Assembly (NCBI RefSeq): GCF_002407605.1
Contig: NZ_NXGV01000002.1
Coordinates: forward strand, 1 to 64,000
From: Marinobacter sp. ANT_B65
Lineage (GTDB): Bacteria; Pseudomonadota; Gammaproteobacteria; Pseudomonadales; Oleiphilaceae
Length of the DNA stretch: 64,000 nucleotides
Reading direction: 5' to 3'
The translations under genes were made by a program, and so were the position numbers. Positions 63,801 to 64,000 of the stretch are shown here, piece after piece (the first letter of the stretch is position 1; each line of letters starts with the position of its first letter). The notes beneath the pieces were generated by a model. That model saw only the letters and a program-made list of their open reading frames with translations. It had not been told where the DNA came from and made no database searches.

Positions 63801-64000
63801 AATGGATCGCTACTCATCCATTCAGCAGCTATCCAGGGCTTTGACAGAATCCTCTTCGGATCTTGCAGATTTGCGTGAAACTCTGTCTGACCGGGTCAGG
63901 GATACGGAAACCCTGTTGGTGCAGCAATCCCGCATCAACACGGAACTTCAGGAAGGTCTGATGAAGACCCGAATGATTCCGTTCTCCTCCATGGTGCCGC
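57898..64000 (+). CDS. chpA: Chemotaxis-type histidine kinase ChpA, N-terminal part (runs off window)
   Basis: Open frame of over 2030 codons from the ATG at 57898 (GGAG and GAGG upstream) to the edge. A FimL-like N-terminal part (~1-560) has degenerate HPt-like sites (VHGTLKM around His52; IHSIRGG around His483). Then come HPt modules with HTLKG: His641, His803, His958, His1283, His1461 and His1762. A seventh module has Tyr1620 where the histidine should be (LYALKGGARL). Acidic linkers separate them. Near the edge the CheA-type dimerisation/P3 region starts (SAPLLDDLVNLAGETSITRGRLEQQ, EGLMKTRMIPF). The kinase, CheW-like and receiver domains would follow outside. It is the hub kinase for PilG/PilH. 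Confidence 0.95.
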   Translation, partial: MGNHHDSIALDWVRGEIQDTLTQSQHALEAYVENRDDTARLRFCLNYLHQVHGTLKMVELYGAALLTEEMEKLTQAVLNNSVNSVDEAVNVLMQSILQLPQYLEHLDSSQDDFPMVLLPLLNDLRAARGEPLLSDTSLFKPDLGPSRMQVAGSVSQRLQDPTVLGHIRKLRQMYQFALAGIVREEDLNAQFAYLQKVIHRLVRLCQQTPRGELWKAAAAFVETLEARANPVNAAVKSLLRDLDGEIRRLIDEHGNILAQPAPDALLKHLLYYVARAHDLDSEKVRELRSRYQLEQALPSEDDVDAARNRVSGPGREAIHSVVSALNEELAKLKDQLDLFVRSEVRQNNELEDLLPALVQVGNTLAVLGLGIPRKVITEQVELIEKLSAQSNLVDDGTLMDIAGALLYVEASLASLDNDRQQERSGASSDNLPVNKGSLELGEASSALLRESRNTLEQVKSAVINFIASQWDTREIEHVPGLIHSIRGGLSLVPLERVASMLASAERYISDVLLSDKHVPDWKQLDTLADAVTSIEYYLERLDEGISDNEDILRIAEDSLASLGFPVGKEPTWDKKPAADGAQVVEQTEVKTSDEDLLDDEILGIFVEEAEEVLQTIEEFYPRLRQNHEDRQALTEVRRAFHTLKGSGRLVGANSLGELAWSVEDLLNRVIDQSIKPNDELFTLIDEVNARIPSLIQEFREGQVSGDIAELTNRAESMATTRRSEDEETAAPVDAVSEPEPEEIPVPEVETSDDQQDDLIDDEILEIFIEEAGEVLDTIREYLPMLLRQHDDRSALSEVRRAFHTLKGSGRMVGALVVGELAWSVENMLNRVIDGSIFMNDDIANLLDDVTGILPTLVSDFERKQPPSVDPTGLQARATALSNGEIPDTNSMPSAEAETVPAIGTAELSETDDGGVDPVLLDIFESETETHLQTLKEFLESAGDKVCASYTDGLSRALHTLKGSAHTAGIAPIAAVIAPLEHFIKESRSQNLRADRDVLSLIERACGFLTQGLAQIRKEPQAPLPGTEAFLEELELISNNRLRTYSETPSLDGEQPAASQLVQLFLNEGLDVVLDADRILDQLSDNPQDTTALNRLNAELARLTNAAADAGLPEVAALAEALQEVYEATIAGNEAPDEQFFPTVRSGHEHLINMMDQVAAGLAITSGDALVAELEALAQSIARREPQGSSDFDQVFTEDLEEIDLSFDMDELDAVDTKDIDASPQSPSDLPLPETSDDELDEELAEIFLDEARDLIDSTAEALQSWSIATDNLDILRLLQRDLHTLKGGARLADIPSVGDLSHELENLFEGLTEQRLSVSDELSDLLFRCHDRLAGMVENMEAKELPRPAPDLISEIRTYMDNTSGSRPVTDVDVPEEQDEAVSDETPLPIPELEEAGEIEEVADSGDSEQATYLSHMDPELTGIFLEEAYDLINSTGSALHTWSEDPSNHSIAAELQRDVHTLKGGARMAGVDAIGDLTHVLEDLFEKVAERHLEASSAMNELLFACHDRLAQMVEQVATQKPCPPAKDLVAQVEAILRGESIQQVAEESATEKAEAEAEADIAVPLPEVTLEEDSGDELISIFLDEGHEIRAAISECLDQWREDPQAMDGVAQLQQELYALKGGARLSDLDPIADLAEAWSGALDALISNPANQKLLLALSDRGLADLTLMLGTLEQGGDPAADPELLVAFNSAQESDSHNGELLQRPTAKADEEVVDPEILEIFLEEAGEIMDQLEQLLDDWRKDPANNHFNQEAQRALHTLKGGARLSQLSALGDRAHGFETLLLELGGKAPDDKQWQSITEHHDGIIALVAEVGAGFKSSEAQPEALSEVTPATEQQAQPEISEEPAKAVVPVEPAAKPVKTKTPAKARNKGADIHRTPAQETIRVSAPLLDDLVNLAGETSITRGRLEQQSSDFGHTLEEMAATIERLREQLRRMEIETETQILFSAEKEHGPDYGDTFDPLEMDRYSSIQQLSRALTESSSDLADLRETLSDRVRDTETLLVQQSRINTELQEGLMKTRMIPFSSMVP

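Overview
The window reads as a chromosomal piece of a marine gammaproteobacterium, most likely Marinobacter or a close relative. The partial 16S rRNA gene at the left edge has a Marinobacter-like sequence, and the right edge carries the gshB-pilGHIJK-chpA order typical of Pseudomonas and Marinobacter. The genus call is by recognition only; no alignment was run.

Layout. (1) 1-1460: the 5' part of a 16S rRNA gene on the minus strand, with boxA and a strong sigma-70 promoter. (2) 1728-4812: a small cupin and a cyanase (minus), divergent from a PAS-PAS sigma-54 activator (plus). The space between them holds a candidate -24/-12 promoter and a perfect 20-bp palindrome, suggesting a self-contained cyanate-response unit. 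(3) 4813-11140: a scarred Rhs graveyard. It contains at least three Rhs fragments with deletions and stop codons, a membrane-anchored SspB-like protein, an unrecognised membrane protein, an IS3-family element, a PAAR stub, and a deaminase-type Rhs tip with its coupled immunity gene. (4) 11141-18806: an intact Rhs nuclease effector with YezG-type immunity, then a VgrG-linked module of a HEAT-like protein, a possible thiolase-fold protein, a pesticin/lysozyme-like effector and a periplasmic candidate immunity protein. (5) 18837-45288: a complete type VI secretion system (T6SS). On the minus strand run tagH-tssJKLM-tagF-pppA-tssABC-tssC2-tagJ-tssEFG-clpV-lipoprotein-hcp-vgrG; PAAR and the kinase ppkA are divergent. 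(6) 45289-64000: core genes. These are an orphan type I periplasmic binding protein, an HU-family protein, pyrC' (inactive dihydroorotase)-pyrB-pyrR-ruvX-yqgE-tonB-gshB, and then the Pil-Chp twitching chemosensory operon, ending inside a very large chpA.

How it works together: the T6SS genes encode membrane complex, baseplate, sheath, tube, spike and sheath-recycling ATPase, plus the Ppk/Ppp/FHA/TagF post-translational switch. The effector genes lie downstream of vgrG in the same direction. Repeated near-identical Rhs core DNA (three long copies) is the likely substrate for toxin-tip replacement, which would explain the truncated copies and orphan genes. Assignments rest on motif and family recognition by eye; functions of the unrecognised genes are inferences from position.
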